From Enterovibrio sp. JCM 19048 (GTDB lineage Bacteria; Pseudomonadota; Gammaproteobacteria; Enterobacterales; Vibrionaceae): a stretch of 64,000 nucleotides of DNA. Position 1 is the first letter of the stretch; every line of letters begins with the position of its first letter. Of this stretch, positions 9,825 to 17,600 are shown one piece after another. The stretch is from positions 310,001-374,000 of the forward strand of contig BAXE01000001.1 of the NCBI GenBank assembly GCA_001310415.1. The letters run 5' to 3'. The translations under genes were made by a program, and so were the position numbers. The notes beneath the pieces are model-generated. The model saw only the letters and a list, made by a program, of their open reading frames with translations, ran no database searches and had not been told where the DNA came from.

Positions 9825-10078
9825 TGATTTTCTCCTGAATAATCAGCCTCGATGTAGGGGGCTTCTGTGGAAGCGTCATCATCGAGTGCATCTGCATTTT
9901 GTTGGGCAACATCTAAATTTTTCGCCGTCTCGTCCTGAATGTCGGAGAGCGTGTTTTGGATCTGCTCAGTGCGCGCATCAAGCGCCTGTTGCTCAGGTGA
10001 ATCTTCAACAGTCGCGGCGGCAGAGAAGGCCAGCAGGGAACAAAAATACGCAAAGACAAAAGGTGCTTTGAATTGCAT
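9821..10078 (-). CDS. small secreted acidic protein, paralogue of its neighbour
   Basis: Intact, 85 residues: signal peptide MQFKAPFVFAYFCSLLAFSAAA, then an acidic Gln/Asp/Ala-rich helical region and an acidic tail with an aromatic pair (EADY). The first gene of a two-gene operon with 9477-9824. The RBS is AGGAG in AAGGAGAAATG. Function unknown; periplasmic by prediction. Confidence 0.68.
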   Translation of the reverse strand: MQFKAPFVFAYFCSLLAFSAAATVEDSPEQQALDARTEQIQNTLSDIQDETAKNLDVAQQNADALDDDASTEAPYIEADYSGENQ

Positions 10079-10230
10079 TCATTTCTCCTTGGTATAGCGG
10101 CGACAGCAAATGCAATCGCCTCGATAAAAATACTTATCAAGAGCTTGTCTGCGGCGTCTCAATTTCAAAACTTGATGTTGGTTTATGATGGGCATGAAGC
10201 ATCAATAACAAGAGGAAGGCTGGGTTACGT

Positions 10231-10826
10231 ATGAAAATCATTCTATTGCACGGCTTGTACATGCACGGGATTGCGTTGATCCCACTCAGAAACCGACTGC
10301 AAGAGGCCGGGCATGACGTGCTGAATCTGTCATACAACACCGTCTTTCCGGATTTGGATACCCTGTTCGCGGAAATGGATGCCTTTATCGACGCACAGCC
10401 CACTGCAATAGTGGCGCACTCCATGGGCGGCGTGATCACCCGTGTGTATCTGGAAGCAGACAGCGAAATGTCGCGCTTTGTAGAGCCCGTCATTACCCTT
10501 GGTACGCCGCACCAAGCTCCGAAGTCGCCGCGTTTTTCCGCAAAATCGGGCTAGGGGAGTTAATGTTTCAGGACTCCTGCAAGTTCCTGCTCCCGGAAAA
10601 CGAGCCTAGCTGGCCGGAGAATGTCACGCTTTACAGCCTCGCCGGAGACATGGCCATCGGCCCAGCAAGGGTTCTGGTTAACAATGGCGAACCTTCCGAT
10701 GGTACCGTGTTGATTGATGAAACCAAGATCACCGGCATGGCCAGCCATGAAGTTTTCCCGCTAACCCATACCGGGATGATTTTGTCGCGCAGGATTGCAG
10801 ACAGGATTATTGAGATATTGGGCTGA
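10231..10826 (+). CDS. alpha/beta hydrolase, lipase-like (1 frameshift)
   Basis: About 198 residues after repair. It starts MKIILLHGLYMHG (oxyanion-side HG), has the nucleophile elbow AHSMGG (Ser about residue 60), then ITLGTPHQ as in PGAP1/lipase-class esterases, and a C-terminal His in the LTHTGM context. One base is missing near 10522, where TPHQGSEVAAFFRKIG is expected. No signal peptide, so probably cytoplasmic. Substrate unknown. It is transcribed alone, divergent from the secreted-protein pair. Confidence 0.8.
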
Positions 10827-10886
10827 TTGGAATGAAAAGTTGGGATGAAAAGGCGCTGAGGGTAGAGGCTTGCGAGGGCTTTTCGT

Positions 10887-10924
10887 CCTTCCCCCTTTTT
10901 AAGGGGGAAGTTAGATGGGGGTGC
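10887..10924 (-). repeat. palindromic dispersed repeat, copy A
   Basis: Perfect palindromic core CTTCCCCCTT / AAGGGGGAAG, followed by TTAGATGGGGGTG. Its reverse complement aligns with a second copy at 11601-11637. This looks like a REP-type element family; the two copies are in opposite orientation and bracket an AT-rich gene. Confidence 0.6.
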
Positions 10925-11009
10925 TCTTTAGGCTTTCGATTATATCTTTTGGCTGATGGTGCAGTCAGTAAGTGCTATTTCATAATTTGGGTAAGATTGT
11001 CTATGTCTG

Positions 11010-11399
11010 TTATGCTTTTTCTAATATTTTCAAAGATTTTTCTGACATATTAAATTGTACGTTTGGGTTTTGTGGGGTGATTTTATATTTAAAGCCAGAA
11101 TGGATTGCAGCAGCAATGAATACTCCATTTGTAATATATCCAATATCTTTTTCGGCTAGATGCTTTAATCCATAGCTACTTCGGTGTGGATTGAAACTTT
11201 TAATTTTTCCAACCTGTTTTAACCAAAATACCGCTTTTTCGAAAGACTCTGAGCTATCCAGCAATGAAGATTGATTCTTATCGAATTCAGCTTTTTTCTG
11301 TGCTTTGTCCAACCCGCGTCCATTATCATAAATACCTATTCCGAAATCAGTTAGCTCGGGTACAAGGTCGATTACAGCTTGAATTACATCTCTACTCAT
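11010..11399 (-). CDS. AT-rich orphan gene, unknown function
   Basis: Intact, 129 residues, no signal peptide and no family I can name with certainty. Visible parts are a regular helical N-terminus (VIQAVIDLVPEL), YDNGRGLDKAQKK, then SSYGLKHLAEKDIGYITNGVFIAAAIHSGFKY and a helical tail. Base composition is much more AT-rich than neighbouring genes and the flanks carry inverted copies of a palindromic repeat, both pointing to acquisition by transfer. Similar small proteins occur as accessory genes in other proteobacteria in my recollection, but without known role. Confidence 0.6.
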   Translation of the reverse strand: MSRDVIQAVIDLVPELTDFGIGIYDNGRGLDKAQKKAEFDKNQSSLLDSSESFEKAVFWLKQVGKIKSFNPHRSSYGLKHLAEKDIGYITNGVFIAAAIHSGFKYKITPQNPNVQFNMSEKSLKILEKA

Positions 11400-11600
11400 A
11401 CAATTTTCCTCACTTCATTTTGGGGCGTAACTGTAGCGGCCAACGTACTCGTTTATTCCGCGTAGTCGTTCAACCTTATACCATATACTGATTATTTTTC
11501 ATGTGGTTACGCTAGAAAGGTGTGACAGGATGAACAGAGTTTTGGCGCGCGGAATTTATGGAGGTAGGTTGAAATCACCCTTGGAATAAACCAAGAACTA

Positions 11601-11637
11601 ACCCCATCCTAACCTTTCCCTTGAAAATGGAAAGAGA
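11601..11637 (+). repeat. palindromic dispersed repeat, copy B
   Basis: ACCCCATCCTAACC followed by TTTCCCTTGAAAATGGAAAG; aligns, with several substitutions and one indel, to the reverse complement of copy A at 10887-10924. The palindrome is decayed compared with copy A. Confidence 0.5.
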
Positions 11638-11680
11638 TCAAAAGCGGCGCGATTCGGCGAGTAATCAATCAGCCACCAAG

Positions 11681-12219
11681 TCACCGCACCAACTCCAACA
11701 CATCTTTAAACTCTGGCTTACGACAATCTTTCACCAGTTCATACAAGCACATTTCCAGTCCTGTGACTGATATGCCCATTTGCATCATCTTGGCGATGGC
11801 GAGTTCTTTGTTAGTGGCGGTTCGAGAGGCGATGCAGTCGGAAACAAGATGAAGGTCGAAGCCGTTTTGATGAAGGTGTGCGGTCGTTTGGTAAACGCAG
11901 ATATGGGCTTCGATGCCGCAGACCAGCCAGGATTGTCGGCCAGTTTGGTTGATAGCTTCCATGAAGGCGGGTTCTTCGCCAGCATTGAAGGTAAATTTGG
12001 CGATAGGCTTGATGTCTTCTAGCAGTTCGGCGATTTCAGGCACGGTATCACCCAGCTTTTCGGGGTTTTGTTCAACCCAGACGATTGGCAAACCAAGGCT
12101 TTTGCGCCTTTAATGAGCTTTTGGCAATGAGAAATCGTCGCTTCACTGTCTGCTACCAGCTTTGCCAGTTTTCCTTGGATATCTACAACGATCAGTCCGG
12201 TGTTTTCAAGATTTAGCAT
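11681..12219 (-). CDS. isochorismatase-family cysteine hydrolase (1 frameshift)
   Basis: About 179 residues. The N-terminal GLIVVDIQGKL contains the family Asp, and CGIEAHICVYQT contains the nucleophilic Cys preceded by the usual cis-peptide region. This subgroup resembles YcaC-type hydrolases of unknown substrate. One G is missing near 12092 on the coding strand, where KALGLPIVWVEQNP should be read. Transcribed alone. Confidence 0.83.
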
Positions 12220-12260
12220 TTTCGCGCCTTGCCTCAGTGCCGTTATTGTTTGACGAAGAA

Positions 12261-12761
12261 TTAAATCCGTCCTGCTTTGATCGCCTGTCGAATACAGTAT
12301 TTGGCGACAATCTTGTGAAAAGGTTTAATCAGCGCCATGTAGATAACCCCTGTCCGGGTTTTCAAATTGACCAGTGTTGAAACGGAAAAAGTGTTGTCGG
12401 ATTGCCTAAAAACAGAGAGCCACATATCCATGTTCGCCTCATAGGCACCGCAAACTACTTCGTTTTGGGTTGCCAACTCAATAGTCAAAAATCCTGCTTG
12501 TTTTCCACTTTCAATTTCTTCCAGTGGCAACGACATTTCGACGTTGGCCGCGGAGAATCCAAACCACTTTACTATTGAATTTCTTAACTTTAAAGCCCAT
12601 CGAACCGGTGTGGGAATAAAGCCAAAAATGGCGTGATAGACGTACTTCGCATCTAAGTTGGGTTTGCTGACCACCACTTCGAAGGCGTCTTTGAAGTGGG
12701 GGTTTATTTCTTTGCCCTTGATGCTGGTAGCGGCCGGGAAGTCGATTTCCTGAACTGACAT
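12261..12761 (-). CDS. DUF2867 domain protein
   Basis: Intact. The start MSVQEIDFP at 12761 is chosen because AGAGG lies six bases upstream; in-frame ATGs also occur at 12776 and 12806, giving up to 181 residues. Recognisable DUF2867 features are HFKDAFEVVV near the N-terminus, RWALKLRNSIVKWFG in the middle, and VNLKTRTGVIYMALIKPFHKIV at the end. The family is of unknown function; some members are fused to NAD-binding oxidoreductases. No membrane segment is obvious. Confidence 0.72.
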   Translation of the reverse strand: MSVQEIDFPAATSIKGKEINPHFKDAFEVVVSKPNLDAKYVYHAIFGFIPTPVRWALKLRNSIVKWFGFSAANVEMSLPLEEIESGKQAGFLTIELATQNEVVCGAYEANMDMWLSVFRQSDNTFSVSTLVNLKTRTGVIYMALIKPFHKIVAKYCIRQAIKAGRI

Positions 12762-12914
12762 GTTTGCCTCTGACATTAATAAGGATGGGTAATTGTTGGT
12801 ATCCATTCTTTTTTACCGACCCCTGTCACCAGTTTCAATGTGAGCGGAGAACATGATCTGGATTAATGATGAACATGGGCTGCGTGCCACAGATTGATGA
12901 AAAGCGGGAAAGAA

Positions 12915-12970
12915 AAAGCAAGGTTCCAACAAGTCCGCGTAATGGGGTAACGGGTTTGTTGGAACCTTTA
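12915..12970 (-). terminator. long inverted repeat, terminator of the photolyase gene
   Basis: A 13-base perfect inverted repeat, AAGGTTCCAACAA / TTGTTGGAACCTT (12920-12932 and 12956-12968), lies right after the stop of the minus-strand gene; it is followed on that strand by GCTTTTTCTTT. Confidence 0.75.
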
Positions 12971-12973
12971 TAT

Positions 12974-14257
12974 TTAGTATCTCAGCAGACTTTCTGACGC
13001 GCTGGCATTCGCCCAGCGTTCAACGAAGGTGCCATCGGGATCGTACTCTTTCGCCTGTTTTTCCAGGTTGAAGTGACGCTGGCCGCGAGGGTCTACGCCG
13101 ACACCTGCCAGATACTGCCAGTTGCCGTAGTTGGCTGCGACATCGAAATCGATCAGTTGCTGTTCGAAGTAAGCTGCACCGAATCGCCAGTCGACACCCA
13201 ATTCGTTCACCAAGCAGCTCGCCACAATTTGTCTGCCGCGGTTAGACATATACCCGGTTTGGTTTAGCTGGCGCATACAGGCGTTAACGATGGGAAACTC
13301 GGTGGTGCCCTGTTCCCAGGCTTTGTAGTGCTCGCTGTAGTACGTGGTAAGGGGGCGTTTGTCTTTGATCCCGCTGAAGGCAAACATTTTGGCGCCGTGG
13401 CAATGCATCATCCACTGGAAGTATTCGCGCCACAGTAGTTCGGCAAACATGGCTTCCGTGGATTCGGAGCGTCCGTGACGGTATTCCACATTATCCAATT
13501 CTGCCGCCACGATGCGTGGTGAGAGCGAGCCATTCGCCAGCCACGCCGAGAGGCGGGACGAGAACTGCCAGCCGTCGAACCCGTTGCGAGTCTGTTTGTA
13601 GTTTTTCAGTCCATAGGTTTTCCAAAAGAACTGGTTCAGCTGGACGGAGCCGGCATCTTCCCCGCCATGGTAGGGGGAGAGGTCGTAAACAAATTCCTGG
13701 CCGCCCCATAGGTCCCGCCGTTCATCAATAAACGCGGGCAGGCTGTCCGGCGCGCTGATGGGAATGCATGGAAGGATATTTTTCCTCTCAATATGCTTTC
13801 TGAACTGGCTGAAGGTGGGGGGAAGGGTGGTTCTGTCAAAATTGAGTTGGCTTTGCAGATAGAGGGTAAAGCTTTCACTGACACTGACTTCACAGGGCAG
13901 GGTTCGCATCAGATAAGCCACCTGCTGGCGTTCATATACGCCGGGGTGATCGGTAACGGAGACTAAATCAATCTGGTGCTTTTTGCATAGCTCTGGGATC
14001 ACTACCAGTGGGTTACCCACTTTAACCACTAAACGTTGCTTACGCTTTTTCAGTTCCCGCTCTAAGGCGCGCAGGGATTGGTAAAGGAATTCTTCGCGGA
14101 AACGGCCGAGATGTTTGGAGTGGTGATTGGTAGGACGGAACCAGTCCGGGTCAATCACATATACCATCAGGGCTTTGTTGCAACGCCGGGAGAGGGCGAC
14201 GAGCGCAGGGTTGTCTGCAATACGTAAATCATGTCTAAACCAAAAAAGCCCTTTCAT
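12974..14257 (-). CDS. cryptochrome-DASH / DNA photolyase
   Basis: Intact, 427 residues. The N-terminal Rossmann-type antenna domain starts FWFRHDLRIADNPAL. The FAD-binding domain holds YKQTRNGFDGWQFSSRLSAWLANGSLSPR (split here: GFDGWQFSSRLSAWLA) and the signature NYGNWQYLAGVGVDPRG, then RHFNLEKQAKEYDPDG. The last two are the DASH-type pattern. CRY-DASH proteins repair pyrimidine dimers mainly in single-stranded DNA and some act as light sensors. At 427 residues it lacks the long tail of plant members. Stand-alone gene with a 448-bp upstream gap. Confidence 0.93.
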   Translation of the reverse strand: MKGLFWFRHDLRIADNPALVALSRRCNKALMVYVIDPDWFRPTNHHSKHLGRFREEFLYQSLRALERELKKRKQRLVVKVGNPLVVIPELCKKHQIDLVSVTDHPGVYERQQVAYLMRTLPCEVSVSESFTLYLQSQLNFDRTTLPPTFSQFRKHIERKNILPCIPISAPDSLPAFIDERRDLWGGQEFVYDLSPYHGGEDAGSVQLNQFFWKTYGLKNYKQTRNGFDGWQFSSRLSAWLANGSLSPRIVAAELDNVEYRHGRSESTEAMFAELLWREYFQWMMHCHGAKMFAFSGIKDKRPLTTYYSEHYKAWEQGTTEFPIVNACMRQLNQTGYMSNRGRQIVASCLVNELGVDWRFGAAYFEQQLIDFDVAANYGNWQYLAGVGVDPRGQRHFNLEKQAKEYDPDGTFVERWANASASESLLRY

Positions 14258-14705
14258 ACAGTCTCTCCTTTTGACTAGCTAGCGGTATATACGAAGCGAA
14301 GGGGGAAATGTCTTATTGGCTTAGCAACCTCCTTGGTAGGAATGACGGGTAGCGATATTTTTTGCGGTAACTTATTGAGAAATTTATCTCACTGTTAAAG
14401 CGTAGTGCAGAGTTAATGAACAGGGGCAAGCAAAAAAACGAAATGTGTGTGGGATCAACCTGAAGCTGTTGTCACTTAAATGATTTAAGTCTGTCTAACG
14501 TGAAATGTCACTTTGGGATGATAGTCATACTCGCGGGTGATACTTTTTCAAGCAAAATAGTCGATGAATGAGTCCTTTATCGACGGAAGATACATAAGTC
14601 TGTCATCCTTTTTTACGGTTTTAGACCGAATATCCCATACGCTTCTTAACAGACCCGAATCCGTCTCTATATTGGTGGAAAAGATAACATAGACGGTGAC
14701 ACAAA
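14258..14705. other. 448-bp intergenic region with a 17-bp palindrome
   Basis: No gene supported. ACTTAAAT-G-ATTTAAGT at 14474-14490 is a perfect palindrome, roughly midway between the divergent photolyase gene and the gene at 14706. A GCGTTAAA/AATGAA-rich stretch nearby is AT-rich. The binding protein, if any, is unknown. Confidence 0.4.
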
Positions 14706-15047
14706 ATGAAAGTGACAGGACTTGAATTGTCGGAGTCCGTGCGTAAGGCGCTAATGGGTGTCTCGGGGATTCGTGAAGAAGTTGATAACGAGCGAGTCTA
14801 TTTTTACCAACATGGCCGATTATTCAGCATTGTTGATGATTCAGGGCTCCATTTTGTTGTCGGCGAAGAGTGCCTTTCTGAAGCGTTACGCCGTCCGGGT
14901 GCCTTGCTTGAGCAGCCTGGCGGAAAGCGCTGTAAGGGAGTTGTCCTTGTTGAGCCGGGTAAATGCACAGAAACAGACCTCGATTTCTGGTTGTTGCTGG
15001 CGCTGCCGACCAATCAGGGAACCGTTGACCCTATCGTGTTTCACTAG
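14706..15047 (+). CDS. hypothetical protein, possibly TfoX N-terminal-like
   Basis: Intact, 113 residues, cytoplasmic by composition. It starts MKVTGLELSESVRKAL; the core RVYFYQHGRLFSIVDDSGLHF resembles the strand pattern of TfoX N-terminal domains (a Gly-rich turn followed by a 'sees self, diagnoses' beta hairpin), but I would not assign it firmly. It ends near DLDFWLLLALP. A terminator follows at 15091, so it is a single-gene unit. Confidence 0.55.
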   Translation: MKVTGLELSESVRKALMGVSGIREEVDNERVYFYQHGRLFSIVDDSGLHFVVGEECLSEALRRPGALLEQPGGKRCKGVVLVEPGKCTETDLDFWLLLALPTNQGTVDPIVFH

Positions 15048-15090
15048 TCCGGTACGGGTGATGTAGCGCATACACGTCAACGCAAAAAGG

Positions 15091-15115
15091 AAAAGGGCCA
15101 GTTGGCCCTTTTTTC
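15091..15115 (+). terminator. rho-independent terminator (bidirectional)
   Basis: AAAAGGGCCA / TGGCCCTTTT stem with a 2-base loop and a T run, between converging genes. Confidence 0.88.
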
Positions 15116-15133
15116 GTTATATCCGCAATAGCA

Positions 15134-15765
15134 TTACTGGCGGGAGGTGTAGATTGTCCATTTCTTCACAATCTCAGATTCAGAAATCGCCACACTGGCT
15201 GTCACGCGGCGACTGAGCATGTCTGATTTATCTTGTGAGTCTGCTGCTACTGGGTCACTGTCGCCATAGCCGACAATCTTGATGCGATCAGCCGATACGC
15301 CAGCGCGAATCAAGGCACGCTTGACGGAATCTGCGCGGCGTTTTGACAGGGCAAGGTTATAGGCGGAGTTCCCCACTTTGCTGGCGTAGCTTTTAACTCC
15401 ACATGAATTTGCGGAAACGAGGCCAGAAAGCGCGCCAGATCGGTCACTTCTTCATTGAAGCTTTGCGGGATTTCCGCGGAGTTGTTGGCGAACAGAATGT
15501 GAAGATCGTCCCGCGCGGAAATATCGATAATTTCAGAACAGCCTTCATTGTTGATAACAGCACCCTGTGGCGTGCCTTCACAGGCATCACGGGCATTGAT
15601 AACACCATCGTTGTCTGCGTCATAAAGATCTGATTGTTGCATTGCCACCGGAGGTGAAGAGACATTCACCGAACAGGCGCTGAGCAACAGTGCAGCTGCC
15701 ATTGCGGTTGTGCCTTTGAGAAGCCATTTGAACCTGGCAGAGGGCTGCCATACAGCGTTCATCAT
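15134..15765 (-). CDS. OmpA-family lipoprotein of the adhesin secretion locus (1 frameshift)
   Basis: About 210 residues. The lipoprotein signal has the lipobox LLSAC (Cys about residue 31). A DADNDGVINARDAC segment is a thrombospondin type-3-like calcium motif. The OmpA C-terminal domain carries NLALSKRRADSVKRALI and IVGYGDSDPVA, the peptidoglycan-binding core. One A is missing near 15390, where VELKSYASKVGNSAYN is expected. The start overlaps the stop of the TolC gene (ATGA), and the pair lies divergent to the giant adhesin; equivalent genes accompany LapA/FrhA-type loci. Probable role: anchoring the secretion pore to peptidoglycan. Confidence 0.85.
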
Positions 15766-17158
15766 TGTGTTTCTCCTTCATTGCTTTGGTTGTTATAGAT
15801 AGACGCCTGCCATTCTTGTGGCGTGTCTACCCTTAACTCTGAAAGTAGCAGACCGGTAGCATTCAGGACGCGGTATTTGGCGAAGATACCCGAGTAGTGG
15901 GAATCAATGTACGAACGGCGGGCATCAAACAGCTCGTTTTCTGTATTCAGTAAATCCAGCAATGAGCGGCGGCCAATCAGGTATTGCTTCTCATAGGCTT
16001 GCAGTGTTTTGGCTGAAGCATCGACATGTTGCTGCAGGAAGACAGTTTGACGTTCCGCCAGCTCTTTGGCTGTCCATGCCAGACGGGTACTTTCATCCAG
16101 CAGCAGATGTGCATTCTGGCGAATGTTTTTGGCTTTGTTGACCTGAAAGGCAGCGCTGCGCGCCTCTGCGGCGTCGGTGCCACCGTTGAACAGGTTATAG
16201 CGCATGCGCACCATGGCCTGGAATTCATCGGTGTCACCCGGCGTACCATCCAGTTCTTCACCCATTGTTGTGAGGCTTCAACAGTAAAGGTCGGGTAGAA
16301 ATCACCTTTGGTCTGCTCGTACTGGTAGCGCGCGGCATCCACATCGTTGTTTGCCACTTTGATCACCGGATTGTTTTCTTTGGCGGTGGTGATGGCATCA
16401 ATCAGTGACGCGGGGATAAAGAGGGCATCCACTTCTGGCAGGACAAGATCCCGAGGCGTGTCACCGACGACGCGCTCAAACTGGATCATGGCATCTTGCA
16501 GGTTACTCTGCGCAGACAGCAGGTTGGAGTGCGCCTGCGCGAGACGGCCGTCAGCCTGCGACAAATCAGCGGTAGAGCTTAACCCGGAGTCAGTACGCTT
16601 TTTGATATCTGCGTAAATACGTTCGTGGGTAACGAGGTTCTTCTGCGACAAATCGAGGATCGCTTCGGCGCGCAGTACATCGATATAGACTTCTGCCACA
16701 CTCAGCGCGGTATCCTGTGCGTCTGCCAGCAATTGGTAGCGCTGTGCTTCTGCTTCGGATTTTGTGCGTTTGATGTCGTTGTAGGTAATGGCACCATCCC
16801 AAATCAACTGGCGCAGGCTGATACCGACTTCACGCGGGTGAAACGTCCCTTTGGTGGCATCGCTGTTGTAATCTGAGTAGCCAATACCGGCATCCACATC
16901 CAATGCGGGCAGATACCCACCCTGCGAAGCGTCAATATCCTCTTCACGGCTTTTAAACTCGTTGTAGGCTTCGCGGATGGTTGGATTTTGTGTCAGCGTA
17001 GTTGCGACGGCTTGCTCGAGAGATTGGGCCTGTACCGCTGCCGAACTGCCGAGAGCGGCAAAAACCAAGGTCAGTGCACTCAATGCGGGCTTCAACGTAT
17101 GTTGAAACGCTGTATGCGTCCTTTGACCTGTTCCGTCAGTGATCTTATTTTTCTTCAT
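15762..17158 (-). CDS. TolC-family outer-membrane channel for type I secretion (1 frameshift)
   Basis: About 465 residues. An extended N-terminus and signal peptide ending near AVQAQSLEQAV lead into two OEP repeats: the first around TLTQNPTIREAYNEFKSREED, with YLPALDVDAG, the second around MVRMRYNLFNGG and YEKQYLIGRRSLLDLLN, which is the LapE/AggA-type signature. One G is missing near 16263 on the coding strand, QQWGEELDG. It should form the outer-membrane tunnel through which the divergent RTX adhesin is exported. The inner-membrane ABC exporter and membrane fusion protein are not in this window. Confidence 0.88.
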
Positions 17159-17600
17159 GAATACTCCCTCAAACCGAATTGAGACACGTTTTTAAATTTA
17201 AATTGGGAAAACTGGAGGCTACGTCCTGACGAGTGCTGTGATCTCCGAACGATTTCGCTTTCCCTGAACACAAGTAATGCATGTGTATCTAGTCATGTGT
17301 GTATAAACCCACATGCTTCCAGTCACATATTGCGTTCGCCCCGTAAACTTAGGGCATGTTGGGGCAATTTTGACCCCCTAAACGGCGGTTTATCGCGTTC
17401 CTATCGTAAATGAGACAATTCAGACAGCCACTTACAGGTTTTTCGACTAATCGGGAGGGCAGAAGGGGCAAAATGATTGTTTTTTGTCTCAAACTCTCGT
17501 CAATCCATTTACTTGGCCTTTGCTAAGGTTCAACTCTCCGCTTTTGGAAATCTTCTTCCAGGCAGTATTCAGTCAAATTGGGATTGGCGTTGGAGATAGA
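17159..17600. promoter_or_regulatory. divergent promoter region between tolC-like gene and adhesin
   Basis: 442 bp without a supported gene. The frame open from 17484 is not the adhesin start, because ATG 17601 has GGAG five bases upstream and gives a protein that begins at the retention module. Repeats of the type CATGTGTGTATA and CACATGC near 17280-17330 are visible. A divergent control region, probably c-di-GMP- or biofilm-regulated by analogy with related loci, is inference. Confidence 0.5.

Noticed and set aside
10980-11520. Integron gene cassette
   Set aside because: The AT-rich single gene suggested a cassette, but I found no attC-like GTTRRRY/RYYYAAC pair at its borders and no integrase in the window.
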